DNA of 64,000 nucleotides from Mycobacterium sp. MYCO198283 (GCF_021213805.1 NZ_JAJQJI010000008.1:124001-188000); one strand, 5' to 3'; counted from the first letter of the stretch, positions 29,034-37,440 are shown. Notes: a model not told the origin generated them from the sequence alone. Translations and numbers: made by a program.

Positions 29034-31589
29034 ATGGCACCGAAAACCGCCACCCGGTCCGGCGGCTCTCGCAGTACCGCGCGTTCGCGCAGTTCAACGG
29101 CGAAAACCGCACCGCGGAAGCGGCCATCGGCGCCGCGCCGGCAGTCGTCGCGGACCGCGGGGGCGGGGAGGGCCGTGGGACGCGGCGCCCGCGCCGGCTG
29201 GCTGCTGGTGGCGCGCGGCGCCGGCACCGCTGCCCGGTCGGTGGGTCGCGCCCGTGACATCGAACCCGGTCACCGCCGCGACGGCATCGCGCTCGCGCTC
29301 GTGGCCTTCGCCGTGGTGGTGGCCGCCGGATCGTGGTTCGAGGCGGCGCGGCCGGTCGGCGAGTGGATCGACACCGGCCTGCGGGCCGTCGTCGGCTCGG
29401 CCGTCGCGGTGCTGCCGATCGCCGCGGTCGCGGTCGCGGTGGTGCTCATGCGCACCGAGCCGCGGCCCGAAGTACGCCCGCGGCTGATCCTCGGCACCGC
29501 GATGATCACCGTGCCCGCGCTGGGACTGTGGCACCTGTGGGCCGGCTCGCCGCAGACCCCGGGCGAGCGGCGAGACGCCGCCGGCTTCATCGGGTTCGCG
29601 ATCGGCGGTCCGCTGGCCGACGGCTTGACCGCCTGGATCGCGGCCCCGCTGTTGTTGTTGGCGATGCTCTTCGGCGTGCTGCTGGTCACCGGCACCACCA
29701 TCCGCGACGTGCCCGACACGCTGCGCGCGATGTTCGGCACCCACTACGCCGACGACGAGGACGGGTACGACGACTACGACGAGCTGGGCGACGACGACGG
29801 CACCTTCGTGACCGCCCCGGTGACGGCGCAGGCGATGGAACCGGATGATCCGGAAGTCACCGTGCCGGTGTGGACCGGGGCGAGCGAAGCGACGGGGGAA
29901 TGGACTAGGGCGAGCGAAGCGACGGGGGAATGGACTAGGGCGAGCGAAGCGACGGGGGGTTGGACCGGCTCGCCGCAGGACAACTACCCGCTCGACGTCG
30001 ACGAGGTCCCGGCGCCGGCGCCGAAGCCGCGGAAGAAATCGGCCAAGCCGACCGCGCCGCGGCAGGAGACGCTCGCCCTGGACCGCGTGGTCGACGGGCC
30101 GTACACGCTGCCCTCGCTGGACCTGCTGGTGGCGGGCGATCCGCCCAAGCGCCACAGCGCCGCCAACGACCACATGATCGACGCGATCAGCTCGGTGCTG
30201 CAGCAGTTCAAGGTCGACGCCGCGGTGACCGGCTGCACGCGCGGTCCGACGGTCACCCGTTACGAGGTGGAGCTCGGGCCGGGCGTCAAGGTGGAGAAGA
30301 TCACCGCGCTGCACCGCAACATCGCCTACGCCGTCGCGACCGAGAGCGTGCGCATGCTGGCGCCCATCCCGGGCAAATCGGCCGTCGGCATCGAGGTGCC
30401 CAACACCGACCGCGAGATGGTGCGGTTGGCCGACGTCCTCACCGACCCCACGACCCGGCGCGACCACCATCCGCTGGTGATCGGGCTGGGCAAGGACATC
30501 GAGGGCGACTTCATCTCGGCGAACCTGGCCAAGATGCCGCATCTGCTGGTTGCCGGCTCCACCGGTTCGGGCAAGTCGAGCTTCGTCAACTCGATGCTGG
30601 TGTCGCTGCTCGCGCGGGCGACCCCGGACGAGGTCAGGATGATCTTGATCGACCCGAAGATGGTGGAACTGACGCCGTATGAGGGGATCCCGCACCTCAT
30701 CACGCCGATCATCACCGAGCCGAAGAAGGCGGCGGCGGCGTTGGCGTGGCTGGTCGAGGAGATGGAGCAGCGCTACCAGGACATGCAGGCCTCCCGCGTG
30801 CGCCACATCGACGTCTTCAACGAGAAGGTGCGTTCTGGGGAGATCACCACGCCGCTGGGCAGCGAACGCGAGTACAAGCCATACCCCTACATCCTGGCGA
30901 TCGTCGACGAGCTCGCCGACCTGATGATGACGGCGCCGCGTGACGTGGAGGACGCGATCGTCCGGATCACCCAAAAGGCCCGCGCGGCCGGTATCCATCT
31001 GGTGCTCGCCACCCAGCGGCCGTCGGTCGACGTCGTCACCGGCCTGATCAAGACCAACGTGCCGTCGCGGCTGGCGTTCGCGACGTCGTCACTGACCGAC
31101 AGCCGGGTGATCCTCGACCAGCAGGGCGCCGAGAAGCTCATCGGCATGGGCGACGGGCTGTTCCTGCCGATGGGAGCCAACAAGCCGATCCGGCTGCAGG
31201 GCGCCTACATCACCGACGAGGAGATCCAGGCCGTCGTCGCCGCGACGAAGGCGCAGGCCGAGCCGGAGTATCGGGACGGCGTGACCGCGGTGAAGGCCGG
31301 GGAGCGCAAGGACGTCGATCCGGACATCGGTGACGACATGGACGTCTTCCTCCAGGCCGTCGAGTTGGTGGTGTCGTCGCAGTTCGGCTCGACGTCGATG
31401 TTGCAGCGCAAGCTGCGGGTCGGCTTCGCGAAAGCGGGACGGCTCATGGACCTGATGGAGACGCGCGGCATCGTCGGACCCAGCGAGGGCTCGAAGGCCC
31501 GCGAGGTGCTGGTCAAGCCCGACGACCTCGCCGGCACGCTGGCGCTCATCCGCGGCGGCTCCGACGCGTCGGGCGGCGACGCGGACTAG
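29034..31589 (+). CDS. ftsK: DNA translocase FtsK
   Basis: Septal DNA pump that clears chromosome ends and activates XerCD at dif. The 851-residue protein has a basic Ser/Arg/Lys-rich N-terminus (1-60), membrane segments between about 85 and 225, an acidic linker (225-330) with a small in-frame tandem repeat, the FtsK motor with Walker A AGSTGSGKSS (about 507-516) and Walker B ILAIVDELADL, and a C-terminal gamma winged helix (about 785-850, SMLQRKLRVGFAKAGRLMD). Size and order are those of mycobacterial FtsK (Rv2748c). Confidence 0.97.
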   Translation: MAPKTATRSGGSRSTARSRSSTAKTAPRKRPSAPRRQSSRTAGAGRAVGRGARAGWLLVARGAGTAARSVGRARDIEPGHRRDGIALALVAFAVVVAAGSWFEAARPVGEWIDTGLRAVVGSAVAVLPIAAVAVAVVLMRTEPRPEVRPRLILGTAMITVPALGLWHLWAGSPQTPGERRDAAGFIGFAIGGPLADGLTAWIAAPLLLLAMLFGVLLVTGTTIRDVPDTLRAMFGTHYADDEDGYDDYDELGDDDGTFVTAPVTAQAMEPDDPEVTVPVWTGASEATGEWTRASEATGEWTRASEATGGWTGSPQDNYPLDVDEVPAPAPKPRKKSAKPTAPRQETLALDRVVDGPYTLPSLDLLVAGDPPKRHSAANDHMIDAISSVLQQFKVDAAVTGCTRGPTVTRYEVELGPGVKVEKITALHRNIAYAVATESVRMLAPIPGKSAVGIEVPNTDREMVRLADVLTDPTTRRDHHPLVIGLGKDIEGDFISANLAKMPHLLVAGSTGSGKSSFVNSMLVSLLARATPDEVRMILIDPKMVELTPYEGIPHLITPIITEPKKAAAALAWLVEEMEQRYQDMQASRVRHIDVFNEKVRSGEITTPLGSEREYKPYPYILAIVDELADLMMTAPRDVEDAIVRITQKARAAGIHLVLATQRPSVDVVTGLIKTNVPSRLAFATSSLTDSRVILDQQGAEKLIGMGDGLFLPMGANKPIRLQGAYITDEEIQAVVAATKAQAEPEYRDGVTAVKAGERKDVDPDIGDDMDVFLQAVELVVSSQFGSTSMLQRKLRVGFAKAGRLMDLMETRGIVGPSEGSKAREVLVKPDDLAGTLALIRGGSDASGGDAD
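29871..29968 (+). repeat. 30-bp tandem repeat in the ftsK linker
   Basis: Three near-perfect 30-bp units plus 8 bases. They encode decapeptides WTGASEATGE, WTRASEATGE and WTRASEATGG. The core GAGCGAAGCGACGGGG occurs once more with one difference at the end of the gene at 46816-47538, where it encodes RSEATGG. The length is a multiple of three, so copy number could vary without a frameshift. Confidence 0.9.
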
Positions 31590-31647
31590 CTGTATATCGA
31601 CGCGGCGTTGCGGTGCGCGCCGTCGCCGGTGGCGGGCGGCTCCGATG

Positions 31648-32169
31648 TCACAGCGTGAGCAGCATCCGGGTGTTGCCCAAGATGTTCGGCTTCACGTAGC
31701 TGAGGTCGAGGAACTCGGCGACGCCGGTGTCGTAGGAGCGGCACATCTCCTCGTAGACCTCCGCGGTGACCGGCGTGCCCTCGATCTCGGTGAAGCCGTG
31801 GCGGCCGAAGAACTCCGTCTCGAAGGTCAGCACGAACACCCGCTTGAGCTCCAGCTCCCGCGCGACGTCTAGCAGCCGGTCGACGATCGCGTGACCGACG
31901 CCCTGGCCGCGGACCTTGGGGTGCACCGCGACCGTGCGCACTTCACCGAGGTCCGACCACATCACGTGCAGCGCACCGCAGCCGATCACCTCGCCGTCCG
32001 ACTCCGCCACCCAGAACTCCTGGACCGCCTCGTAGAGCGTCACGAGGTTCTTCTCCAGCAGGATGCGCCCCGAGTACAGGTCGACCAGCGCCTTGATCGC
32101 CGGGACGTCGGACGTGCGCGCCCGCCGGATGGTCGGCCGGGCGATCGGTGACGAGGGGCCTGCACTCAC
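31648..32169 (-). CDS. argA: GNAT-type N-acetylglutamate synthase ArgA
   Basis: Acetylates glutamate with acetyl-CoA to start arginine synthesis. The 173-residue protein is a single GNAT domain without the kinase-like domain of classical ArgA: EVRTVAVHPKVRGQGVGHAIV is the acetyl-CoA-binding motif A, and FETEFFGRHGFTEIEGTPV follows. It closely resembles Rv2747. I choose the GTG at 32169, which gives the family N-terminus; codons further upstream would overlap the divergent pgsA3 promoter region. Convergent with ftsK. Confidence 0.93.
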   Translation of the reverse strand: MSAGPSSPIARPTIRRARTSDVPAIKALVDLYSGRILLEKNLVTLYEAVQEFWVAESDGEVIGCGALHVMWSDLGEVRTVAVHPKVRGQGVGHAIVDRLLDVARELELKRVFVLTFETEFFGRHGFTEIEGTPVTAEVYEEMCRSYDTGVAEFLDLSYVKPNILGNTRMLLTL

Positions 32170-32198
32170 ACCAGGACAGTAGCGAGCAGCGCAACCGA

Positions 32199-32204
32199 TA
32201 TCCT
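32199..32204 (+). promoter_or_regulatory. -10 element before the pgsA3 leader ORF
   Basis: TATCCT lies 7 bases upstream of a GTG at 32212, the leaderless spacing seen at other genes here. Confidence 0.4.
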
Positions 32205-32211
32205 GATGCGC

Positions 32212-32250
32212 GTGACTGGGCACAGCGCGCGCGGCCGGCTCCGCCGTTGA
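32212..32250 (+). CDS. Possible leaderless 12-codon ORF upstream of pgsA3
   Basis: GTG at 32212 opens the frame MTGHSARGRLRR and stops at TGA 32248-32250, which overlaps the TTG start of pgsA3 (TTGA, 32247-32250). The peptide is basic. It has no ribosome binding site but sits at a likely transcription start. I infer that ribosomes loading here are delivered to the pgsA3 start by coupled termination and reinitiation. The call rests on spacing alone. Confidence 0.4.
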   Translation: MTGHSARGRLRR

Positions 32251-32819
32251 CGACGTCCGGTGTGCGTGTCCTCAACGTCGCCAACCTGCTGACCGGCCTG
32301 CGGCTCGCCCTCGTTCCGGTCTTCCTAGTCCTGCTGTTCGCCGCCGACGGTGCCGACGTGCGGTGGCGCACAGCGGCGTTCGCGGTGTTCGCGGTCGCCG
32401 TGGTGACCGACCGGCTCGACGGCGCGCTGGCGCGCAGCTACGGCATGGTCACCGAGTTCGGGAAGCTGGCCGACCCCATCGCCGACAAGCTGCTCATCGG
32501 CGCGGCGCTCTTCGGTCTCTCCCTCATCGGCGAGCTGCCGTGGTGGGTGACCCTGCTCATCGTGGCCCGCGAGGTCGCCGTCACCTTGCTGCGGTTCGCG
32601 GTGCTGCGGCACGGCGTCATCCCCGCCAGCCGGGGCGGCAAGGTGAAGACGTTGGTGCAGTCCGTCGCAATCGGGCTGTTCATCCTGCCGGTCAGCGGCG
32701 GGTGGCTCTACACGGCGTGGGTGGTGATGGCGGTGGCCATCGTGCTGACGGTGGTGACCGGCGTCGACTACGTCGTCCAGGCGGTCCGGGACAACCGTGC
32801 ACGACCCACTGCTCACTGA
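32247..32819 (+). CDS. pgsA3: CDP-alcohol phosphatidyltransferase (PgsA3-type)
   Basis: Membrane enzyme that transfers a phosphatidyl group from CDP-diacylglycerol to an alcohol, most likely glycerol 3-phosphate. The motif DRLDGALAR followed by GKLADPIADK matches the family D-x2-D-G-x2-A-R-x8-G-x3-D-x3-D active site. Several membrane helices surround it. I choose the TTG at 32247 (190 residues) because it overlaps the stop of a leaderless short ORF and leaves a short N-terminus before VLNVANLLTGLR; the GTG at 32262 is possible. The cinA-type gene begins within its 3' end. Confidence 0.88.
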   Translation: MTTSGVRVLNVANLLTGLRLALVPVFLVLLFAADGADVRWRTAAFAVFAVAVVTDRLDGALARSYGMVTEFGKLADPIADKLLIGAALFGLSLIGELPWWVTLLIVAREVAVTLLRFAVLRHGVIPASRGGKVKTLVQSVAIGLFILPVSGGWLYTAWVVMAVAIVLTVVTGVDYVVQAVRDNRARPTAH

Positions 32820-33285
32820 CGACGCGCGGCGCGTCGTCGCCGACCTGACCGTCCGCCGCCACAGTGTCGCCACCGCCGAATCGCTGACCGCCGGCCTTCT
32901 CGCCGCCATGCTCGCCGGCGTGCCGGGAGCGAGCGCCGTACTGCGCGGGGGACTGGTCACCTACACCGAGGCGACGAAGATCGCGCTGGCCGGGGTGGCG
33001 CCCCAACTGCTCGCCGACGTCGGACCCGTCGCGGCGCCCACCGCCCGCGCGATGGCCGTCGGTGCGCAACAGCGTTGCGACGCCACCTGGGGCGTCGGGC
33101 TCACCGGCGTGGCAGGTCCCGAGCCGCACGGCGGCCACCCCGTCGGCACCGTGTTCGTGGGAATCGCCGGGCCGGACGGCGTCGACGTCATGGAGTTCCA
33201 CCTCGACGGCGGGCGCTGGGACATCCGCCGGCAGGCCGCGCAACGCGCACTGGTTGAGCTGCGCGCGCGCATCGAAACAGCGTGA
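32797..33285 (+). CDS. CinA C-terminal-domain protein (nicotinamide-nucleotide amidohydrolase type)
   Basis: The 162-residue protein consists only of the CinA C-terminal amidase domain, which in PncC deamidates NMN to nicotinate mononucleotide in pyridine nucleotide salvage. Visible motifs are TAESLTAGLLAAMLAGVPGAS, GGLVTYTEATK and GVGLTGVAGPEPHGG with the phosphate-binding Gly-rich turn. The N-terminal molybdopterin-binding-like domain of full CinA is absent, as in PncC. It overlaps the end of pgsA3 by 23 bases, so it is co-translated. Confidence 0.88.
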   Translation: MHDPLLTDDARRVVADLTVRRHSVATAESLTAGLLAAMLAGVPGASAVLRGGLVTYTEATKIALAGVAPQLLADVGPVAAPTARAMAVGAQQRCDATWGVGLTGVAGPEPHGGHPVGTVFVGIAGPDGVDVMEFHLDGGRWDIRRQAAQRALVELRARIETA

Positions 33286-33306
33286 CGGTGGTCGCGCGCG
33301 TGTGCG

Positions 33307-33333
33307 GGAACCATTGACCCGCTCGCCGGCGTT
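33307..33333 (+). promoter_or_regulatory. SigE-type promoter of clgR
   Basis: GGAAC at 33307-33311 (inside GGGAACC) and CGTT at 33330-33333 are separated by 18 bases, matching the GGAAC-N17/18-GTT pattern of extracytoplasmic sigma factors SigE/SigH. clgR is known to be SigE-controlled in M. tuberculosis. Confidence 0.65.
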
Positions 33334-33371
33334 GAACAGGATGACCACCAGGGCTATCCGAGGGGACGATC

Positions 33372-33698
33372 ATGGCGCCATTGCTGCGAGAGGTCATCGG
33401 CGACGTGCTGCGCGGCGCCCGCACCGAACAGGGCCGCACCCTGCGCGAGGTCTCCGATTCCGCTCGCGTCAGCCTCGGCTATCTGTCCGAGGTCGAGCGC
33501 GGTCGCAAGGAGGCGTCCAGTGAGCTGCTCACCGCGATCTGCGGTGCGCTCGACGTGCCGCTGTCGCGGGTGCTCACCGACGCCGGCGAGCGGCTCGCCC
33601 GCCAGGAGCGCGCAGCAGCGCCCGCCCGCGGCACCGCCACCATCGACGTCTCCACCAAGGTCGTCATCCCGCCGGTGGGCGCGCTGGCAGTGGCCTGA
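33372..33698 (+). CDS. clgR: Transcriptional activator ClgR
   Basis: XRE-family regulator that induces clp protease and envelope-stress genes. The 108-residue protein has a helix-turn-helix at about 12-68 ([32 protein letters not shown]). It ends in the non-polar residues GALAVA, the kind of C-terminus by which ClgR is itself degraded by ClpP proteases. A SigE-type promoter precedes it and pspA follows, giving the clgR-psp arrangement of M. tuberculosis (Rv2745c-Rv2744c). Confidence 0.94.
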   Translation: MAPLLREVIGDVLRGARTEQGRTLREVSDSARVSLGYLSEVERGRKEASSELLTAICGALDVPLSRVLTDAGERLARQERAAAPARGTATIDVSTKVVIPPVGALAVA

Positions 33699-33799
33699 GG
33701 CCCGGCTCTACGGATAGATTGGTCGGCACGCTGGCCGCGTGCGTGCCCACGGCCCCACGGCAGCCGAGCAGACCACGACCCTTCGAAGGCGGAGCACTC

Positions 33800-34609
33800 A
33801 TGGCTAACCCGTTCGTCAAGGCCTGGAAGTACCTTTCGGCGCTGTTCTCGTCGAAGATCGATGAGTACGCCGATCCCAAGGTGCAGATTCAGCAGGCCAT
33901 CGAGGATGCGCAGCGCCAGCACCAGGCCCTGACGCAGCAGGCCGCTCAGGTCATCGGCAATCAGCGGCAGCTGGAGATGAAGCTGAACCGTCAACTCGCC
34001 GACATCGAGAAGCTGCAGGCCAACGTCCGCCAGGCACTGACGCTCGCAGACCAGGCCACCGCGGCCGGGGATGCCGCGAAAGCCACCGACTACACCAACG
34101 CCGCGGAGGCGTTCGCCGCGCAGCTCGTCACCGCAGAGCAGAGCGTCGAGGACCTGAAGGCGTTGCACGACCAGGCGCTCGGCGCCGCGGCGCAGGCCAA
34201 GAAGGCCGTCGAGCAGAACGCGATGGTGCTGCAGCAGAAGCTCGCCGAGCGCACCAAGCTGCTCAGCCAGCTGGAGCAGGCCAAGATGCAGGAGCAGGTC
34301 AGCGCGTCATTGCGGTCGATGAGCGAGGTCGCGGCGCCCGGCACCACCCCGAACCTCGACGAGGTGAGGGAGAAGATCGAGCGGCGCTACGCCAACGCGC
34401 TGGGGTCGGCGGAGCTGGCGCAGAACTCGGTGCAGGGCCGCATGCTGGAGGTGCAGCAGGCCAGCGTGCAGATGGCCGGCCACAGCCGACTGGAGCAGAT
34501 CCGCGCGTCGATGCGCGGCGAGTCGCTGCCCGCCGGAGGCAGCGCCGCAGCCGGTGCGCCCGCCACGCCGGCGGCCAACCCGGCGCCGCAGAACCCGTTG
34601 CAGCAGTAG
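33800..34609 (+). CDS. pspA: Phage shock protein A homologue (35-kDa antigen)
   Basis: Peripheral membrane-stress effector of the PspA/IM30 family. The 269-residue protein is predicted to be coiled coil from about residue 20 to 230, beginning with the amphipathic helix [21 protein letters not shown], and ends in an Ala/Pro-rich tail. GGCGGAG lies upstream of the ATG at 33800; the in-frame codons upstream are not conserved. In M. tuberculosis the homologue Rv2744c binds ClgR and PspM; the gene order here supports the same circuit. Confidence 0.95.
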   Translation: MANPFVKAWKYLSALFSSKIDEYADPKVQIQQAIEDAQRQHQALTQQAAQVIGNQRQLEMKLNRQLADIEKLQANVRQALTLADQATAAGDAAKATDYTNAAEAFAAQLVTAEQSVEDLKALHDQALGAAAQAKKAVEQNAMVLQQKLAERTKLLSQLEQAKMQEQVSASLRSMSEVAAPGTTPNLDEVREKIERRYANALGSAELAQNSVQGRMLEVQQASVQMAGHSRLEQIRASMRGESLPAGGSAAAGAPATPAANPAPQNPLQQ

Positions 34610-34624
34610 AGGAGTGGCGTCGCC

Positions 34625-35431
34625 ATGGCCGTGAGGGCGTCCCAGCAGTGGCGGTCGCTGCTGCAGCGTGGTCTCGACACCGCCAGTGAGGTCACCGACG
34701 TCGTGTCGCGACGGCTGGCGGCGTTGGCCGATCCGCGCGCCCGGCTGCTGCGCAAACGCCGCTGGGCGCGGCGGCTGGGCCTGTTCTTCGGCGCGGCGAC
34801 CGTGGGGTGGCTGCTGGTGACGGCGCTGCTCGCGTCGTGGAACACCCCGCCCTGGACGTTGGCCATCACCGGGTCGATCGCGGCGGCCGCGGCTTTTCCG
34901 GCCACCCTGTTCCTGCTCCGCTACCGCTGGCTGCGCCGTGAGCCGCTGCCCTCGCCCCGACCGGGAGCGGGCCGGGCCATGCCGCCGCCGTATTCCGCCG
35001 CGCGTCCTGCCATGGTGGCGCTGTCGTCGGCCGAACGCGGCCTGTTCTCGATGCTGGGGGTGCTGGAGCGCAGCCGCCTGCTGCCCGCCGACGAGCTGCG
35101 GGACTTGACCGATGTGGCCCGCCAGTCCGCGGCGACCATCACCGCGACCGCCACCGAGGTGGTCGCGATGGAGCGCGCCGCGTCGCTCCACCCGCGGTCG
35201 CAGCTGCACCTGGCGCCCACCATCGACGCGTTCGTGGCCCAGCTCGACCGCGGCATGGCGCAGTACAACGAGATGGTGGGCGCGGTGGCGCAGCTGGTGT
35301 CGTCGGTGAACGCCGGCGCCGGTTCGCCGATCGCCCGGCAGCGATATCGCCACGAGTTGGCGGATGCCACGGACCGCATGCTGGGCTGGGCGCAGGCCTA
35401 CGACGAGCTGCGCACCCTGCGCCGCGCTTAG
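34625..35431 (+). CDS. pspM: Membrane-stress protein PspM
   Basis: The 268-residue protein (Rv2743c-like) has a basic N-terminus, two adjacent membrane segments (about 48-70 and 76-97) and a helical cytoplasmic domain. In M. tuberculosis the integral protein PspM partners PspA in the clgR-pspAMN system. It starts 15 bases after pspA. The fourth gene of that system, pspN, is not found: the next gene lies on the other strand and the two stops overlap (35428-35431). Confidence 0.85.
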   Translation: MAVRASQQWRSLLQRGLDTASEVTDVVSRRLAALADPRARLLRKRRWARRLGLFFGAATVGWLLVTALLASWNTPPWTLAITGSIAAAAAFPATLFLLRYRWLRREPLPSPRPGAGRAMPPPYSAARPAMVALSSAERGLFSMLGVLERSRLLPADELRDLTDVARQSAATITATATEVVAMERAASLHPRSQLHLAPTIDAFVAQLDRGMAQYNEMVGAVAQLVSSVNAGAGSPIARQRYRHELADATDRMLGWAQAYDELRTLRRA

Positions 35432-35877
35432 AGCTGCGGTCGCAGCGCCGGAACCACGGCGCCCGCCAGCCCGCGCACCACCGCTTTGGTGAAGTTCAGG
35501 CTGTCGAAGTAGTCGCGCCACAGCGTGATCCGGCCGTGGTGCACCTCGAACACCCCGCAGACCCAGAACTGCACCCGCACCGGACCGGCGATCAGCACGT
35601 CGGTGCGCTCGTTGAGCACGGTGGCGCCGTCGGCGGCCGAGCGGTGGATGACCACGTCGAAGCCACCGCGGCCCTCCATCTTGCGGAACAGCGACATCGC
35701 GCGGCGGCGGCCGTGGATGGTGGGCAGACCGACGTTCTCGTAGACCAGGTCGTCGTCGAGCAGCGCATCGGCGGCGTCGAAGTCGGTGTCGCGCAGCGCG
35801 AACAGGAACCGTTGCACGATGGCGACGTTGTCCGTGCCGGCGGCGGTGGTGGCCGGGGTGGTGGTGGGCTCGCTCAT
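35428..35877 (-). CDS. ephG: Limonene-1,2-epoxide hydrolase family protein (EphG)
   Basis: The 149-residue protein is an NTF2-like fold epoxide hydrolase; the M. tuberculosis homologue Rv2740 hydrolyses lipid or sterol-like epoxides. The conserved charged residues of the family appear in VYENVGLPTIHGRRR, ERTDVLIAGPVRVQFWVCGVFEV and ITLWRDYFD, including the Asp-Arg-Asp catalytic set. I choose the ATG at 35877, which gives the same length as EphG; the reading frame open beyond it belongs to the antisense of the glycosyltransferase gene. Confidence 0.9.
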   Translation of the reverse strand: MSEPTTTPATTAAGTDNVAIVQRFLFALRDTDFDAADALLDDDLVYENVGLPTIHGRRRAMSLFRKMEGRGGFDVVIHRSAADGATVLNERTDVLIAGPVRVQFWVCGVFEVHHGRITLWRDYFDSLNFTKAVVRGLAGAVVPALRPQL

Positions 35878-35920
35878 GCCTTCCCAGCCTAGGGGCAGCG
35901 CCCTGTGCGAGGGTAGATCC

Positions 35921-37084
35921 GTGCGGGCGGCAGTCGTGGCGGGACCGGATCCCGGGCACGCCTTCCCCGCGCTGGCGCTGTGCCGCAAGCTGCGCGACGC
36001 CGGCGACGACCCCGTCCTGCTGACCGGTGTCGAGTGGCTCGACACCGCGCGGTCGGCCGGTGTGGAGGCCGTCGAACTGGTCGGGCTCGACCCCACCGGC
36101 GATGACGACGACGCCGACGCCGGCGCGAAGATCCACCGCCGCGCCGGCCGGATGGCGCACCTCAACGAGCCGGTGCTGCGCGGGCTGGCACCTGATCTGA
36201 TCGTCTCCGACGTCATCACCGCCTGCGGCGGGCTGGCGGCCGAACTGCTCGACATCCCGTGGGTCGAGCTCAACCCGCATCCGCTGTACCGGCCGTCGCG
36301 CGGGCTCCCGCCGATCGGCAGTGGGCTCGCGCCGGGGGTCGGGGTGCGCGGCCGGCTGCGGGACGGCCTGATGCGCGCGCTGACCGCCCGGTCGTGGCAC
36401 GAAGGGCTGCGCCAGCGCGCCGCCGTGCGGGTGGAGATCGGGCTGCCGGCGGCAGACCCCGGTCCGCGGCGCCGGCTCATCGCGACGCTGCCCGCGCTTG
36501 AGGTCCCGCGGCCCGACTGGCCCGCCGAGGCGGTCGTCGTCGGTCCGCTGCACTTCGAGCCCACCGCCGACGTGCTGACCGTGCCGCCCGGCGACGGCCC
36601 GCTGGTGGTGGTGGCTCCGTCGACCGCCGCTACCGGAACGGCCGGGCTCGCCGAACTCGCGCTGCAGCACCTGGTACCCGGGTCGACGCTGCCGGCCGGC
36701 GCGCGGATTGCGGTATCGCGGCTGGGCGGCGACGACCTCGACGTCCCGCCGTGGGCGGTGGTCGGGCTGGGCCGCCAGGACACGCTGCTGGCCGAAGCCG
36801 ACGTCGTGGTCGGCGGCGGAGGTCACGGGCTGGTGTCCAAGGCGCTCCTGGCCGGGGTGCCGCTGGTGGTGGTGCCCGGCGGCGGCGACCAGTGGGAGAT
36901 CGCCAACCGGGTGGTGCGGCAGGGGAGCGCACGGCTGGTGCGGCCGTTGGCGGCCGACTCGCTCACCGCGGCGGTGGCCGAGGTACTGGCCTCGCCCGCA
37001 TACCGGGCGGCGGCCCGGCGGGCGGGTGCCGGCATCACCGAGGTGGCCGATCCGGTACGGGTGTGCCACGACGCGCTGGCGTAG
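35921..37084 (+). CDS. GT-B glycosyltransferase (Rv2739c-like)
   Basis: The 387-residue protein resembles the UGT/MGT group: N-terminal acceptor-binding half with VVAGPDPGHAFPALALCRKL, and a C-terminal nucleotide-sugar half with VVGGGGHGLVSKALLAGVPLVVVPGGGDQWEIANRV in two pieces, the usual donor-binding signature. Acceptor and sugar are unknown. I choose the GTG at 35921, giving the length of Rv2739c (388). The next gene starts 9 bases after the stop. Confidence 0.85.
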   Translation: MRAAVVAGPDPGHAFPALALCRKLRDAGDDPVLLTGVEWLDTARSAGVEAVELVGLDPTGDDDDADAGAKIHRRAGRMAHLNEPVLRGLAPDLIVSDVITACGGLAAELLDIPWVELNPHPLYRPSRGLPPIGSGLAPGVGVRGRLRDGLMRALTARSWHEGLRQRAAVRVEIGLPAADPGPRRRLIATLPALEVPRPDWPAEAVVVGPLHFEPTADVLTVPPGDGPLVVVAPSTAATGTAGLAELALQHLVPGSTLPAGARIAVSRLGGDDLDVPPWAVVGLGRQDTLLAEADVVVGGGGHGLVSKALLAGVPLVVVPGGGDQWEIANRVVRQGSARLVRPLAADSLTAAVAEVLASPAYRAAARRAGAGITEVADPVRVCHDALA

Positions 37085-37087
37085 GTT
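37082..37087 (+). promoter_or_regulatory. -10 element of the DUF3046 gene, leaderless start
   Basis: TAGGTT overlaps the stop codon of the glycosyltransferase gene and ends 6 bases before the GTG at 37094. Confidence 0.45.
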
Positions 37088-37093
37088 GGCCCC

Positions 37094-37288
37094 GTGCGGC
37101 TGACGGAATTCCACGAACTCGTCGACAGCCAGTTCGGCGCGATCCGCGGCCGCTCACTGCTCGTGGACCACGTGCTGACGAGCCTGGGCGGCCGCACCCC
37201 GGCCCAAGCCATCGAGGCCGGCGTCGATCCTCGCGACGTGTGGCGGGCGCTGTGCGCCGACTTCGACGTGCCCCGCGATCAGTGGTGA
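37094..37288 (+). CDS. DUF3046 protein
   Basis: A 64-residue soluble protein of unknown function, found just upstream of recA throughout actinobacteria (Rv2738c in M. tuberculosis). The sequence has the family pattern MRLTEFHELVDSQFG, then RSLLVDHVLTSLGGRTPAQAIE and VWRALCADFDVP. A leaderless promoter precedes the GTG. No metal or catalytic motif is evident. Confidence 0.88.
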   Translation: MRLTEFHELVDSQFGAIRGRSLLVDHVLTSLGGRTPAQAIEAGVDPRDVWRALCADFDVPRDQW

Positions 37289-37319
37289 ATCCGTAGCGCC
37301 GCGGCGCGCCTCCTTGCCC

Positions 37320-37335
37320 TCGAACACACGTTCGT
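37320..37335 (+). promoter_or_regulatory. LexA (SOS) box of recA
   Basis: TCGAACACACGTTCGT matches the mycobacterial SOS box TCGAAC-N4-GTTCGA with one difference at the last base. It lies about 105 bases upstream of recA. Confidence 0.8.
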
Positions 37336-37364
37336 TATCGTGGTGATCGTTCGACCCCGTCGAC

Positions 37365-37387
37365 TTGTCGGTGCCCTGATCTAGCGT
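37365..37387 (+). promoter_or_regulatory. LexA-independent DNA-damage promoter (PafBC/RecA-NDp type) of recA
   Basis: TTGTCGGTG, exactly eight bases, then TAGCGT reproduces the published RecA-NDp consensus TTGTCRGTG-N8-TANNNT recognised with PafBC in mycobacteria. It lies between the SOS box and the recA start. Confidence 0.85.
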
Positions 37388-37440
37388 CGCGGACAACCGA
37401 CCGAGAACCGGTCACAACGACTACCGGAAGAGGTACCACC

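Noticed and set aside
29094..30998. A 634-codon open frame antisense to ftsK
   Set aside because: His/Arg/Asp-rich antisense translation with no motif; ftsK is unmistakable on the plus strand.
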